64,000 nt of DNA from Dactylosporangium sp. AC04546 (GCF_022095675.1 NZ_JAHYSG010000034.1:41121-105120); one strand, 5' to 3'. Counted from the first letter of the stretch, positions 40,341-49,120 are shown. Numbers and translations are program-made. Notes: generated by a model not told the origin, from the sequence alone.

Positions 40341-41122
40341 CGATGATCCGGCTGTACGGGCGGCTGCTCGGCGCCCACCTGCGGTCCCTGCTGGAGTATG
40401 AGGCCGACTTCTGGCTCATCATGTTCGGCACCTTCATGATGCAGGTCGTCAACGTGGTGTTCCTGTCGGCCATCTTCGCCAAGGTGCCGCACATCAACGG
40501 CTGGTCGTTCTGGGCCGTCGTGGCGATGTTCGGCATGGTGGCGGTGGCCGAGGGCGTCGGCTCGCTGTTCTTCGAGGGCATGTGGAACCTGGCCTGGCAG
40601 ATCAACCAGGGCGACCTCGACTACATGATGGTCCGGCCGTACCCGATCCTGCTCCAGGTCAGCAGCATGCAGATCGGGTTGAACGGGCTGAGCAACATCG
40701 TGACCGGCGGCCTGATGGTGGGCTTCGCGGTGGCCAACGTGGACATCGCGTGGTCCGCCGGCCGGGTGGCGCTCGCGCTCGTCGTCCTGCTGAGCGCGAT
40801 CGTCATCAAGGTCGCGATCAACCTGGCCACCAACGCCGTCTCGTTCTGGATGCAGAGCCCGAGCCCGCTGTTCGCCTTCACCGTGCACCAGGTCGGCGAC
40901 CTGGCGCGGTTCCCGCTGTCGGTGTACCCGCTGGCACTGAAGGCCGCGCTGGGCTTCGTGCTGCCGTTCGCGTTCGTGAGCTTCTTCCCGGTCAGCGTGG
41001 TACTCGGCCACGGGCCGGTCTGGGTGGGGCTGCTCACGCCGCTGGTGGCGGTGTACTGCGCGGTGGTGGCCTGGGTCGTGTTCTCCCGCGGCCTGCGTCG
41101 GTACGAGGGGGCGGGCAGCTAG
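40337..41122 (+). CDS. ABC-2 family transporter permease (COG3694-like)
   Basis: 261 residues, ATG overlapping the first permease stop by 4 bp. Six predicted membrane segments and the INQGDLDYMMVRPYP loop of COG3694. Last gene of the exporter operon, followed by a 14-bp hairpin. Confidence 0.88.
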   Translation: MTMIRLYGRLLGAHLRSLLEYEADFWLIMFGTFMMQVVNVVFLSAIFAKVPHINGWSFWAVVAMFGMVAVAEGVGSLFFEGMWNLAWQINQGDLDYMMVRPYPILLQVSSMQIGLNGLSNIVTGGLMVGFAVANVDIAWSAGRVALALVVLLSAIVIKVAINLATNAVSFWMQSPSPLFAFTVHQVGDLARFPLSVYPLALKAALGFVLPFAFVSFFPVSVVLGHGPVWVGLLTPLVAVYCAVVAWVVFSRGLRRYEGAGS

Positions 41123-41125
41123 GCC

Positions 41126-41159
41126 TGGCGGCGCGGTTCCAGCTCGAACCGCGCCGCCA
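41126..41159. terminator. Bidirectional hairpin terminator, 14-bp stem
   Basis: TGGCGGCGCGGTTC (41126-41139) is the exact complement of GAACCGCGCCGCCA (41146-41159), with a 6-nt loop. It lies between the convergent exporter operon and FMN reductase genes. Confidence 0.85.
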
Positions 41160-41169
41160 ACCGGTCGCT

Positions 41170-41802
41170 CTACAGCCGCATGTCGTTCGTGACCGTGCGG
41201 CCGCCGCCGTTGAGGAGATCGTCGAACGTCGTCGTGAGCTCGAACGGGTCGGTCACGGTGACCGCCTCGCGCGCCGCGACCAGGGCGGCCAGCTCGGCGC
41301 CGGCCCGGCTGATGCGCTGGTGCAGGGTGCCCTCGTGCCCCCAGTCCTCGGTCGCCGCGAACACACCGGTCGGGGCGACCACGGCGTGCAGGTACGTGAA
41401 CATCGGCCGCAGCGCATGCTCGATCGCGAGCGAGTGCCGCGCGGTGCCGCCGGTCGCGCCGAGCAGCACGGGCTTGTCGTCGAGCACGCCGTCGCCGAGC
41501 ACGTCGAAGAACGACTTGAACAGCCCGCTGTACGAGGCGTTGAAGATCGGGCTGACCGCGACCAGCCCGTCGGCGCCGGCGACCGCGTCGAGCACGTCCT
41601 TGAGCGCGGGCGACGGGAACCCGGTGAGCAGGTGGTCGGTGATGTCGTGCGCGACGTCCCGCAGCTCGACGACCCGGACCTCGACGTCCTCGCCTCGCCC
41701 GGCGACGGCGCTTCGAGCCGCCTCGGCGAGCCGGTCGGCGAGCAGCCGAGTCGACGACGGGTTGCTGAGCCCGGCGGAGACCGCTACCAGCTTGCGCGTC
41801 AT
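41170..41802 (-). CDS. CE1759-family FMN reductase
   Basis: 210 residues. NADPH-dependent FMN reductase flavodoxin fold: KLVAVSAGLSNPSSTRLLADRL (FMN phosphate loop), VAVSPIFNASYSGLFKSFFD and LLGATGGTARHSL. It overlaps the upstream monooxygenase stop by 4 bp. This reductase is known to occur with CE1758-family luciferase-like proteins and would supply it with reduced flavin. Confidence 0.88.
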   Translation of the reverse strand: MTRKLVAVSAGLSNPSSTRLLADRLAEAARSAVAGRGEDVEVRVVELRDVAHDITDHLLTGFPSPALKDVLDAVAGADGLVAVSPIFNASYSGLFKSFFDVLGDGVLDDKPVLLGATGGTARHSLAIEHALRPMFTYLHAVVAPTGVFAATEDWGHEGTLHQRISRAGAELAALVAAREAVTVTDPFELTTTFDDLLNGGGRTVTNDMRL

Positions 41803-42878
41803 GCCTGCACCGCTTCCTTCTTCAGCGACTCGTGGGTGGGAGCGTCCGGAACGTGCGCCGGCCGCCCGACCGCGAACTCCTTGCGCAGCACGGGCACGAC
41901 CTCCTCGCCGAGGATGTCGAGCTGCTCGAGCACCGTCTTGAGCGGCAGCCCGGCGTGGTCGAGCAGGAACAGCTGCCGCTGGTAGTCACCGACGTACGAG
42001 CGGAAGCTCAGCGTGCGGTCGATGACCTCCTGCGGGCTGCCGACGGTCAGCGGCGTCTGCGCGGTGAAGTCCTCGAGCGACGGCCCGTGCCCGTAGACCG
42101 GGGCGTTGTCGAAGTACGGCCGGAACTCGCGCTTGGCGTCCTGCGAGTTCTTGCGCATGAACACCTGCCCGCCGAGCCCGACGATGGCCTGGTCGGCGTC
42201 GCCGTGCCCGTAGTGCGCGAACCGCCGCCGGTAGAGGTCGATCATCCGCTGCGTGTGCTCCTTGGGCCAGAAGATGTGGTTCGCGAAGAACCCGTCCCCG
42301 TAGTACGCGGCCTGCTCAGCGATCTCCGGGCTGCGGATCGATCCGTGCCACACGAACGGCGGCACCCCGTCGAGCGGCCGCGGCGTGGCCGTGAACCCCT
42401 GCAGCGGCGTACGGAAGTTGCCCTCCCAGTCGACGACGTCCTCGCGCCAGAGCCGCCGCAGCAATCCGTAGTTCTCGATGGCGAGAGCGATACCGTTGCG
42501 GATGTCCTGGCCGAACCAGGGGTACACGGGCCCGGTGTTCCCACGCCCCATCATGAGGTCCACGCGGCCGTCGGCCAGGTGCTGCAGCATGGCGTAGTCC
42601 TCGGCGATCTTCACCGGGTCGTTGGTGGTGATGAGCGTCGTGGCCGTCGAGAGCTGCAGCTTGCTCGTCTTGGCGGCGATCCACCCCAGCATCGTGGTGG
42701 GCGACGAGGGCACGAACGGCGGGTTGTGGTGCTCGCCGAGCGCGAAGACGTCGAGCCCGACCTCCTCGGCCTTGAGCGCGATCGTCACCATGGCCTTGAC
42801 CCGCTCCGCGTCGGTCGGCGTCCGCCCGTTGGTCGGGTCCTGCGTGACGTCACCGACGGTGAACACTCCGAACTGCAT
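41799..42878 (-). CDS. CE1758-family luciferase-like FMN-dependent monooxygenase
   Basis: 359 residues from ATG. Bacterial luciferase-like TIM barrel: FGVFTVGDVTQDP, LDVFALGEHHNPPF, RVDLMMGRGNTGPVYPWFG and the C-terminal QVFMRKNS region. With the downstream reductase it makes a two-component flavin monooxygenase. The substrate of the family is unknown. Promoter in the 301-bp gap upstream, which has no other gene. Confidence 0.88.
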   Translation of the reverse strand: MQFGVFTVGDVTQDPTNGRTPTDAERVKAMVTIALKAEEVGLDVFALGEHHNPPFVPSSPTTMLGWIAAKTSKLQLSTATTLITTNDPVKIAEDYAMLQHLADGRVDLMMGRGNTGPVYPWFGQDIRNGIALAIENYGLLRRLWREDVVDWEGNFRTPLQGFTATPRPLDGVPPFVWHGSIRSPEIAEQAAYYGDGFFANHIFWPKEHTQRMIDLYRRRFAHYGHGDADQAIVGLGGQVFMRKNSQDAKREFRPYFDNAPVYGHGPSLEDFTAQTPLTVGSPQEVIDRTLSFRSYVGDYQRQLFLLDHAGLPLKTVLEQLDILGEEVVPVLRKEFAVGRPAHVPDAPTHESLKKEAVQA

Positions 42879-43071
42879 CTCGCACGCTCCGCTGGCCTTC
42901 GTGGGGCTGTTCCCCTCGTTCTGCGCGCTACAACATAGCCCGGACGCAAAACATTCCGCTAGTCAACAGTCAAGCTTGGTGACTTTCTGGATGCGTCGGC
43001 TCCGGACAAATCGGACTTCTATGACTCGGCTCCGCGTAAGGCGCCATTCCGGGCGGCGGGGTGCAGGTGGT

Positions 43072-43127
43072 CATGATCGTGGGAAACATCTGGTCGTCCA
43101 GGCAGCCAGATTCTTCCCACGATCATG
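43072..43127. repeat. Long intergenic palindrome with internal loop
   Basis: CATGATCGTGGGAA (43072-43085) pairs with TTCCCACGATCATG (43114-43127); after a 2x2 internal loop ATCTGG (43088-43093) pairs with CCAGAT (43106-43111) around a 12-nt loop. It lies downstream of no convergent gene, between two same-strand units (end of the GNAT gene at 43180 and start of the monooxygenase at 42878), so it can terminate the MerR operon. Confidence 0.65.
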
Positions 43128-43179
43128 GCCCTCGTCGCAGTGATCGCCCATTGAGCGGCCGGGCGGTAGCCGCCCGAGG

Positions 43180-43740
43180 TCAGGCTGGAGGGCGGGACAT
43201 GATCCAGACCGGGAGGGCGTCCACCAGCAGGTGGTGTTGCACCTCGAAGCCCACCGAGCGGTAGACCTCCACGTTCGCCGGGTTCGAGGTCTCCAGGTAG
43301 GACGGTACGCCGTCCGCGTCCGCTCGCGACAAGCCCGCCGCCATCACCGCGCGGCCCAGGCGTTGGCCGCGGGATGTCGGGTGGGTGGCCAGGACGCCCA
43401 GGTACCAGTGTGGGAAGTCCGGCAACGCGGCGTGGACCGTCGACTGGTAGCGGCCCCAGGCGTCGTCCGTCGGGGCGGCCGGCGTGTGGCGGGCCGCCCT
43501 CGTCGGGGCGTCCCACATCGCCACCGCGGCGCCCGCGTTGGCCAGCCAGACCGTGCCCCTTGCCGCTCTCGGGTCGAACAGGGCCGCCGCCATCGTCGCC
43601 GCCTCCGACTCGTACGTGTCCGGGGACGGCAGGAAGTAGCGGATCGCCGGGTCGGACTCGAAGGCTGCCACGAACGTCGCCACCACCGAGGGGCGGTCGG
43701 CCGGCGTCGCGAGCGTGATGTCAGGGGTCGTCACGGCCAC
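43180..43740 (-). CDS. GNAT family N-acetyltransferase
   Basis: 186 residues from GTG, overlapping the membrane-protein stop by 10 bp. The acetyl-CoA site is in YLGVLATHPTSRGQRLGRAVMAAGL, followed by YLETSNPANVEVYRSVGFEV. Typical single GNAT domain; substrate unknown. Last gene of the MerR-sigma operon. Confidence 0.85.
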   Translation of the reverse strand: MAVTTPDITLATPADRPSVVATFVAAFESDPAIRYFLPSPDTYESEAATMAAALFDPRAARGTVWLANAGAAVAMWDAPTRAARHTPAAPTDDAWGRYQSTVHAALPDFPHWYLGVLATHPTSRGQRLGRAVMAAGLSRADADGVPSYLETSNPANVEVYRSVGFEVQHHLLVDALPVWIMSRPPA

Positions 43741-44597
43741 GTCATATCATGGATCAGCTGCTCGAACTGCGGCTTTTCCAGGCGCTGGCCCTCCGACGGC
43801 TGGGCCGCCAGCGCGTAGGTCACGCCGTGGGCCTCCCACAGCACCTCGAACCAGTCGCCCGTCGGATACAGCGTGCCCTTCCGTGAGCCGAGCTGCACCG
43901 TGCCGGCCTGCGACGTCCGCTGCGGCGGGGTCAGGAACGCCTCGAAGCGGAGGTCGGGGCCGCCCGCGCGGGTGTAGCCGAACGGGAACGACTCGCCCGT
44001 CAGGCTCGGGTACTTCGCCTGGATCGATGTCCAGCCCTCGAACGCCGGCAGGTCGGACTCGCGGACCACCAGCCGGTCGCGGCCCGCGGCCGAGCCGTCG
44101 GAGAGTGTGCGGTCGCCGAGCGGGCGGCCCAGGGTGGCGCGGACCTCGGCGGCGCCGGGGTCCTCACCCGGGGCGCACGAGGACTCGACCAGCTCGCCGC
44201 CCGTCACGGTCAGCGTCACCAGCTCGTCCGACTCGTCGACCGCCACGCTCAGCGCGCCGTAGCCGGCGCACGGCGGGGCGGCCAGGTACAGGCGGACCGA
44301 GCGGCCGTCGCGGGCGACCCTGGCCACCTGCCAGCCGACCCCCGAGACGATCTCCAACGGGCCGCCACTGGGCCTGGGCGGTGGCGGGGTCCCGATGGGG
44401 GCCGATGCCGGGCGCAGGGCGACGCCGGCGGCGAGCACCGCCAGGACCGCGCCGGCAGCGCCCAAAGCGGCCGCGAGCCGACGGCGGCGGGCCGCCGCCG
44501 ACCGCAGGATCCGGGCCGTCGGCGGGGTGAGCAGCTCGGCCGGTACCTCCGGGATCCCCAGCTCGATCAGCTCGGCAGGGTCGGAATGGGGCCTCAT
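43731..44597 (-). CDS. Single-pass membrane protein, probable anti-sigma factor
   Basis: 288 residues from ATG overlapping the sigma-factor stop by 4 bp. Residues 1-40 are cytosolic, one membrane helix follows (about 41-62, ALGAAGAVLAVLAAGVAL) and the rest is an extracytoplasmic domain. Position and topology fit an anti-sigma factor for the SigE-family protein, but the N terminus lacks a zinc HxxxCxxC site. No family recognised. Confidence 0.65.
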   Translation of the reverse strand: MRPHSDPAELIELGIPEVPAELLTPPTARILRSAAARRRRLAAALGAAGAVLAVLAAGVALRPASAPIGTPPPPRPSGGPLEIVSGVGWQVARVARDGRSVRLYLAAPPCAGYGALSVAVDESDELVTLTVTGGELVESSCAPGEDPGAAEVRATLGRPLGDRTLSDGSAAGRDRLVVRESDLPAFEGWTSIQAKYPSLTGESFPFGYTRAGGPDLRFEAFLTPPQRTSQAGTVQLGSRKGTLYPTGDWFEVLWEAHGVTYALAAQPSEGQRLEKPQFEQLIHDMTWP

Positions 44598-45082
44598 CGT
44601 CCGATCGCCTCCGACAGGTGCCGGTCCTGGCGGAGCGCGGCCAGGGCGCGGGCCGTGTGGGACTTCACGGTGCCGGCCTTCATGCCCAGCGTGCGGGCGG
44701 TCGCCTCCTCGGTGAAGTCCCCGAGGTACCGCAGCATCAACACCGCCCGCTGCTGCCGCGGCAGGCGGGCGAGCGCCTCCGCCACCACGTGCCGCAGGTC
44801 GACCTGGCCCTGCGGGTCGGGCGCCGCGGGGGGCTCCGGCAGGCGCTCGGTGGGCAGCTCGCCCCGCCAGCGGCGGCGCCACCAGCTGAGGTACGTCGTG
44901 GCCAGCATCGCCCGAAGATAGGCGTCGGGCGAACCGTCGCGGATGCGCGCCCAGCGGCCGTAGGCGCGGGCCAGCACCGTCTGCACGAGGTCCTCGGCCT
45001 TGTGCCAGTCGCCGGTGAGCAACCACGCCGACCGCAGCAGGCGCGGCCAGGCGACGCTCACATACGACTCGAAGTCCTCCAC
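44594..45082 (-). CDS. SigE family RNA polymerase sigma factor (ECF)
   Basis: 162 residues from GTG. Region 2 (LLTGDWHKAEDLVQTVLARAYGRW) and region 4 (ALARLPRQQRAVLMLRYLGDFTEEATARTLGMKAGTVKSH) are typical of actinobacterial SigE-type ECF factors with the conserved LP motif. It starts 6 bp after the MerR stop and is coupled to the next membrane protein. Confidence 0.9.
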   Translation of the reverse strand: MEDFESYVSVAWPRLLRSAWLLTGDWHKAEDLVQTVLARAYGRWARIRDGSPDAYLRAMLATTYLSWWRRRWRGELPTERLPEPPAAPDPQGQVDLRHVVAEALARLPRQQRAVLMLRYLGDFTEEATARTLGMKAGTVKSHTARALAALRQDRHLSEAIGR

Positions 45083-45088
45083 GGCGGG

Positions 45089-45472
45089 TCAACGACCCGG
45101 GACGCCGCGAAGGTTGTCATCGGTGACGCGGGCCAGGTAGGCGTCGATGGCGTCGCGGTTGCGGGCCAGGCAGGCGATGCGGGCGTCCATCTTGTCGCGC
45201 TCGCGGCGGAGCAGCTCGAGCACCTCGGGGCCGGCGTCGGACATGGTGATCGTGCAGGGGGTGTCGAGGCAGGGCAGGACGTCCTTGATCACGCGGGTCG
45301 GCAGGCCGGCGTCGAGCAGGCCGCGGATCTGCTGGACCCGGCCGACGAGGTGCTCGCCGTAGTCGCGGTAGCCGTTGGCGAGCCGCCCGGGGGTCAGCAG
45401 CCCCTGCTCCTCGTAGTAGCGCAGCAGCCGGGCGGGCGTGCCGGTGCGCTGCGCCAGCTCGCCGATGCGCAT
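45089..45472 (-). CDS. MerR family transcriptional regulator
   Basis: 127 residues, ATG with GGGGGA upstream. N-terminal MerR HTH (MRIGELAQRTGTPARLLRYYEEQGLL), dimer helix, and a CLDTPC-type pair of cysteines at about 95 typical of this subgroup. Divergent from an MFS exporter across a palindromic operator, so it is likely the exporter's regulator. It is cotranscribed with a sigma factor, which is less usual. Confidence 0.88.
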   Translation of the reverse strand: MRIGELAQRTGTPARLLRYYEEQGLLTPGRLANGYRDYGEHLVGRVQQIRGLLDAGLPTRVIKDVLPCLDTPCTITMSDAGPEVLELLRRERDKMDARIACLARNRDAIDAYLARVTDDNLRGVPGR

Positions 45473-45495
45473 GTGACATGTCCCCCAATCCGGTT

Positions 45496-45519
45496 GACCT
45501 TCACACTAGTGTGAACGTC
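45496..45519. promoter_or_regulatory. MerR operator between divergent MerR and MFS genes
   Basis: TTCACACTAGTGTGAA (45500-45515) is a perfect 16-bp palindrome, extended by GAC/GTC on each side. TTGACC at 45494-45499 is a good -35 element for the MFS gene. The site lies in the small gap where a MerR dimer would act on an overlong spacer; the -10 is weak. Confidence 0.75.
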
Positions 45520-45524
45520 CGACG

Positions 45525-46832
45525 ATGCGCCACATGAACCTCGTGGTGCTCGCGCTGGCGCAGTTCCTGCTGGCCCTGGACTACTCCATCGTGTACGTCG
45601 CGCTGCCCGGCATCGCCGACGACCTGGGGCTCGACCTGGGCACGGCGCAGTGGGTGGTGAGCGCGTACGCGGTGCCGTTCGCGGGGTTCCTGCTGGTCGG
45701 CGGCCGGCTCGCCGACAGGGTCGGCGCGTCGCGGCTGTTCGTGGCGGCGACCGTGCTGTTCGGCGTGGCGAGCGTCGCCGGCGGCCTGGCCGGCGACGGC
45801 GCGGTCCTGCTGGCCGCCCGCGGGGCGCAGGGCGTGGCCGCGGCGCTGCTCCAGCCGGCGATCCTGGGCCTGATCGGCACGTCGTTCGCGCCAGGCCCGG
45901 CCCGCACCCGGGCCCTGTCGGTGTGGGGCGCGGTCGGCGCGTCGGGCCTGGCCGCGGGCGTGGTCCTGGGCGGCCTGCTGACCCGGGCGAGCTGGCGGTG
46001 GACGTTCCTGGTGAACGTGCCGGTGACCGTGTTCTGCGCCGTGGGCGGCCTGCTCTGGCTTTCGTCGGTGACCGCGTCGCGGCGGCGGGTCCCGCTGGGC
46101 GCGTCGCTGCTCGGCACCGGCGCCGCGCTGGCGGTCGTGCTGGCCCTGACGTTCGCCGGCAGCCTCACCGCCTGGGCCCTGGCCGCGCTGCTGGCGGGGG
46201 CGTTCCTGGCCAACGAGCGGTACTCCGCCGCACCCCTCGTCGACCGCTCCCTGCGCCGGATCCGCTCACTGCGCCTGGGCGCCGCGGCCACCGCGCTGTA
46301 CATGGCGAGCGTCGGCTCCGAGTTCTACGTGGTGACGCTGCTGCTGCAGCGGCTGCGCGGCTACGAGCCGCTGCTGGCGGGCGTCGCGTTCCTGCCCCTG
46401 GCGGCGATGGTGACGCTCGGCAGCTCCGCGACGGCGGCGACGATCCGCCGCTTCGGCACGGCCCGGACCCTGTCGGCCGCCTTCGGGCTGGCCGCGGTGG
46501 GCCTCGCGGCGCTGGCGGTGGGCGGCACCGGGTCCTACGTCACCGGCCTGCTGCCGGGCCTGCTGGTGAGCGGCTTCGCCCACGGGATGATCTACACGTC
46601 CATGTTCATTCTCGGGGCCTCGGATGTACCCCAGGAGCAGCAGTCGTCGGCCGCCGCCCTGCTCACGACGTCGCAGTACCTGGCGGGCGCCGTCACGGTC
46701 GCCGCGCTGACGCTGGTCCTGACCGGCAACCACTTCGGCGCCGCCTTCTGGATCACCGCCGGGTGCTCGGCCCTGGGCGCCGCGCTGGCCCTGCGCCGCG
46801 CCCCCGTGCCGGCGGCCGCCGTCGCGTCCTGA
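45525..46832 (+). CDS. MFS transporter (drug exporter type)
   Basis: 435 residues from ATG (alternative ATG three codons on). Twelve or more hydrophobic segments; GGRLADRVGASRLF is the loop 2-3 MFS motif and TSFAPGPARTRALSVWGAVGASGLAAGVVLGG the exporter motif C region. Efflux of a small molecule sensed by the MerR protein is likely. Confidence 0.88.
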   Translation: MRHMNLVVLALAQFLLALDYSIVYVALPGIADDLGLDLGTAQWVVSAYAVPFAGFLLVGGRLADRVGASRLFVAATVLFGVASVAGGLAGDGAVLLAARGAQGVAAALLQPAILGLIGTSFAPGPARTRALSVWGAVGASGLAAGVVLGGLLTRASWRWTFLVNVPVTVFCAVGGLLWLSSVTASRRRVPLGASLLGTGAALAVVLALTFAGSLTAWALAALLAGAFLANERYSAAPLVDRSLRRIRSLRLGAAATALYMASVGSEFYVVTLLLQRLRGYEPLLAGVAFLPLAAMVTLGSSATAATIRRFGTARTLSAAFGLAAVGLAALAVGGTGSYVTGLLPGLLVSGFAHGMIYTSMFILGASDVPQEQQSSAAALLTTSQYLAGAVTVAALTLVLTGNHFGAAFWITAGCSALGAALALRRAPVPAAAVAS

Positions 46833-46877
46833 CGTTGGTCGATCCACCCCCACGTCGAGGGTAGATCGACCAACGTC
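46831..46877. terminator. Bidirectional hairpin between MFS and gnd
   Basis: GACGTTGGTCGATC (46831-46844) and GATCGACCAACGTC (46864-46877) pair perfectly; a one-base mismatch and ACCC/GGGT extend the stem inside. Its left arm overlaps the MFS stop codon. It sits between convergent genes. Confidence 0.8.
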
Positions 46878-46890
46878 TGTCAAGAGCGCG

Positions 46891-48327
46891 TCAGGCCGTG
46901 TGCTCCTTCTTGTCGCCGGCCCACTCGACGTGGAACGTGCCGTCACGGTCGGTGCGGCGGTACGTGTGGGCGCCGAAGTTGTCCCGCAGGCCCTGGATCA
47001 GCGACGCGGGCAGGCGCTCGGCGCGCAGGCCGTCGAAGTACGACAGCGACGAGGAGAACGCCGGGGTCGGGATGCCCGCCTCGGCCGCGGCCACGACCAC
47101 GCGGCGCCAGCTGGGCACGCCGTCGTTGATGGCGGCGGCGAAGTACGGGGCCACCATCAGGCTCTTGAGGCCGGGGTTCTCGTCGTAGGCCTCGCGGATG
47201 CGGTTGAGGAAGCGGGCCCGGATGATGCAGCCGCCACGCCAGATCGTGGCCAGGCTGCCGCGGTCGATGTCCCAGCCGTACTCGGCGCTGCCGGCCTCGA
47301 TGTGGTCGAAGCCCTGGGCGTAGGCGACGATCTTCGAGGCGTAGAGGGCGCGGCGCACGTCCTCGACGAACTGGTCGCGGTCGGCGACCTGGATCGCGGC
47401 GCGGTCGGTGCCGAAGGCGCCGCGCGCCGCCTCGCGCTGGTCGGCGTGGCCGGACAGGGAGCGGGCGAAGGTGGCCTCGGCGATGCCGGTGATCGGCACG
47501 CCCAGGTCGAGGGCGCTCTGCACGGTCCAGCGGCCGGTGCCCTTCTGCTCGGCCTGGTCGAGCACGATGTCGACGAAGGCCTTGCCGGTGTCACCGTCGG
47601 TGTGGGCCAGGACGTCGGCGGTGATCTCGATCAGGAACGACTCGAGGTCGCCGGTGTTCCAGGTCCGGAAGATGTCGGCGATCTCGGCCGGGGTCGCGCC
47701 CAGGCCGGCCCGCAGCAGGTCGTAGGCCTCGGCGATGAGCTGCATGTCCGCGTACTCGATGCCGTTGTGGACCATCTTCACGAAGTGCCCGGCGCCGTCC
47801 GGCCCGATGTGCGTGCAGCACGGGGTGCCGTCGACCTTCGCGGAGATCTTCTCGAACATGGGGCCGAGCGTGCGGTACGACTCGGGGGAACCGCCGGGCA
47901 TGATGCTCGGGCCCAGCAGGGCGCCCTCCTCGCCGCCCGACACGCCGGTGCCGACGAAGTGCAGCCCGCGCTCGCGGAGGGCCTGCTCGCGGCGGCGGGT
48001 GTCGGCGAAGTGGGCGTTGCCGGCGTCGATGACGATGTCGCCCTCCTCCAGCAGGGGGACGAGCTCGTCGATGACGGCGTCGGTGGGGCCGCCCGCCTTC
48101 ACCATGATGATGACGGCCCGCGGACGGGCGAGCGAGGCGACGAAGTCGGCCATGGACTCGCCCGGCACGAACGTCCCCTCGTGACCGAACTCGTCGACGA
48201 GCCGGCGGGTCCGCTCGGGCGAACGGTTGTGCACGGCGACGGCGTAACCGTTGCGGGCCAGGTTCCGGGCCAGGTTACGGCCCATCACCGCGAGGCCGGT
48301 CACGCCGATCTGCGCCAGGTCGGACAT
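46891..48327 (-). CDS. gnd: 6-phosphogluconate dehydrogenase, NADP-dependent, decarboxylating
   Basis: 478 residues. Makes ribulose 5-phosphate, CO2 and NADPH in the oxidative pentose phosphate pathway. N-terminal NADP fold with GLAVMGRNLARN (about 10-22), the GVSGGEEGALLGPSIMPGG substrate loop (about 125-145) and the catalytic KMVHNGIEY lysine/His region (about 183). Length is that of the long dimeric form. It stands alone and convergent to the MFS gene. Confidence 0.95.
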   Translation of the reverse strand: MSDLAQIGVTGLAVMGRNLARNLARNGYAVAVHNRSPERTRRLVDEFGHEGTFVPGESMADFVASLARPRAVIIMVKAGGPTDAVIDELVPLLEEGDIVIDAGNAHFADTRRREQALRERGLHFVGTGVSGGEEGALLGPSIMPGGSPESYRTLGPMFEKISAKVDGTPCCTHIGPDGAGHFVKMVHNGIEYADMQLIAEAYDLLRAGLGATPAEIADIFRTWNTGDLESFLIEITADVLAHTDGDTGKAFVDIVLDQAEQKGTGRWTVQSALDLGVPITGIAEATFARSLSGHADQREAARGAFGTDRAAIQVADRDQFVEDVRRALYASKIVAYAQGFDHIEAGSAEYGWDIDRGSLATIWRGGCIIRARFLNRIREAYDENPGLKSLMVAPYFAAAINDGVPSWRRVVVAAAEAGIPTPAFSSSLSYFDGLRAERLPASLIQGLRDNFGAHTYRRTDRDGTFHVEWAGDKKEHTA

Positions 48328-48433
48328 CTAAGATGCACCTCATCCAGTCGTTGTCAGCCGCCCCTGCGGCGTCACTGCCCCGTGACCGCCGTTCGAAGCG
48401 CGCGTCGGACCAGGCTACCCGGCCGGACGCCGC

Positions 48434-48991
48434 CTACCTGACGCGAACCCCGTCGAGCGCGACGGCGAGGACCCTCTCACGCTGGGCGTCGTCGACGTAG
48501 CCGCCACCGGTGAGGCCGGCGACGAGGCGCAGCACGTCGTCGAAGGTGACGTCGGTGCGGGCGACGCCGGCGGCCTGCGCCCGGGCCAGCAGCGGCTCCC
48601 CCGCCGCGTACATCGCCGTGCGGCTGCTGCGCATCATCTCCGAGTCGCGGTTGAGCGCCTCCGAGATGGCCCGCTTCGTGGCCACGTAGGCGACGAACCG
48701 GCGCAGCCAGGCGGTCAGCGCCTCCCACGGCGGCAGCTCGGCGACCTGCTCGGCGGCCCGGCACAGGTCCTCGATCTCACCGACGTAGACGCTGTCGAAG
48801 AGGTCCTGGCGGGTGGGGAAGTTGCGGTACAGCGTGCCGATGCCGACGCCGGCCCGGCGGGCGATGTCCTCCAGGGAGGCGCCGGTGCCGTGCTCGGCGA
48901 AGGCGTCACGGGCGGCGGCGAGCAGGGCGTCGAAGTTGCGCCGGGCATCCGCGCGCTGGGGTCGGCGCACGGCGGGTGTCGGCTCGATCAC
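48434..48991 (-). CDS. TetR family transcriptional regulator
   Basis: 185 residues from GTG at 48991, GAGGGA at 9 nt. The HTH (SLEDIARRAGVGIGTLYRNFPTRQDLFD) is a typical TetR DNA-binding domain. The ligand domain matches the common actinobacterial group that sits near oxidoreductases. A palindrome 28 bp upstream is the probable own operator. Confidence 0.88.
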   Translation of the reverse strand: MIEPTPAVRRPQRADARRNFDALLAAARDAFAEHGTGASLEDIARRAGVGIGTLYRNFPTRQDLFDSVYVGEIEDLCRAAEQVAELPPWEALTAWLRRFVAYVATKRAISEALNRDSEMMRSSRTAMYAAGEPLLARAQAAGVARTDVTFDDVLRLVAGLTGGGYVDDAQRERVLAVALDGVRVR

Positions 48992-49019
48992 GGTCGCGGT
49001 TCCCTCGGTTCGGGCATTG

Positions 49020-49035
49020 TGGAGGCTGTCCTCCA
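49020..49035. promoter_or_regulatory. Inverted repeat TGGAGG-N4-CCTCCA, candidate TetR operator
   Basis: Perfect 6-bp arms with 4-nt spacer upstream of the TetR gene. On the minus strand a TAAACT -10-like hexamer overlaps its upstream edge, consistent with autorepression. Confidence 0.6.
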
Positions 49036-49120
49036 GTTTATCACCCGCGAGGACATCGACGCTGGTCATCATAGGCGGCGGGGGCGGCGGGCCGGGCGGG
49101 GGACGCCCTACCCTGACCGT

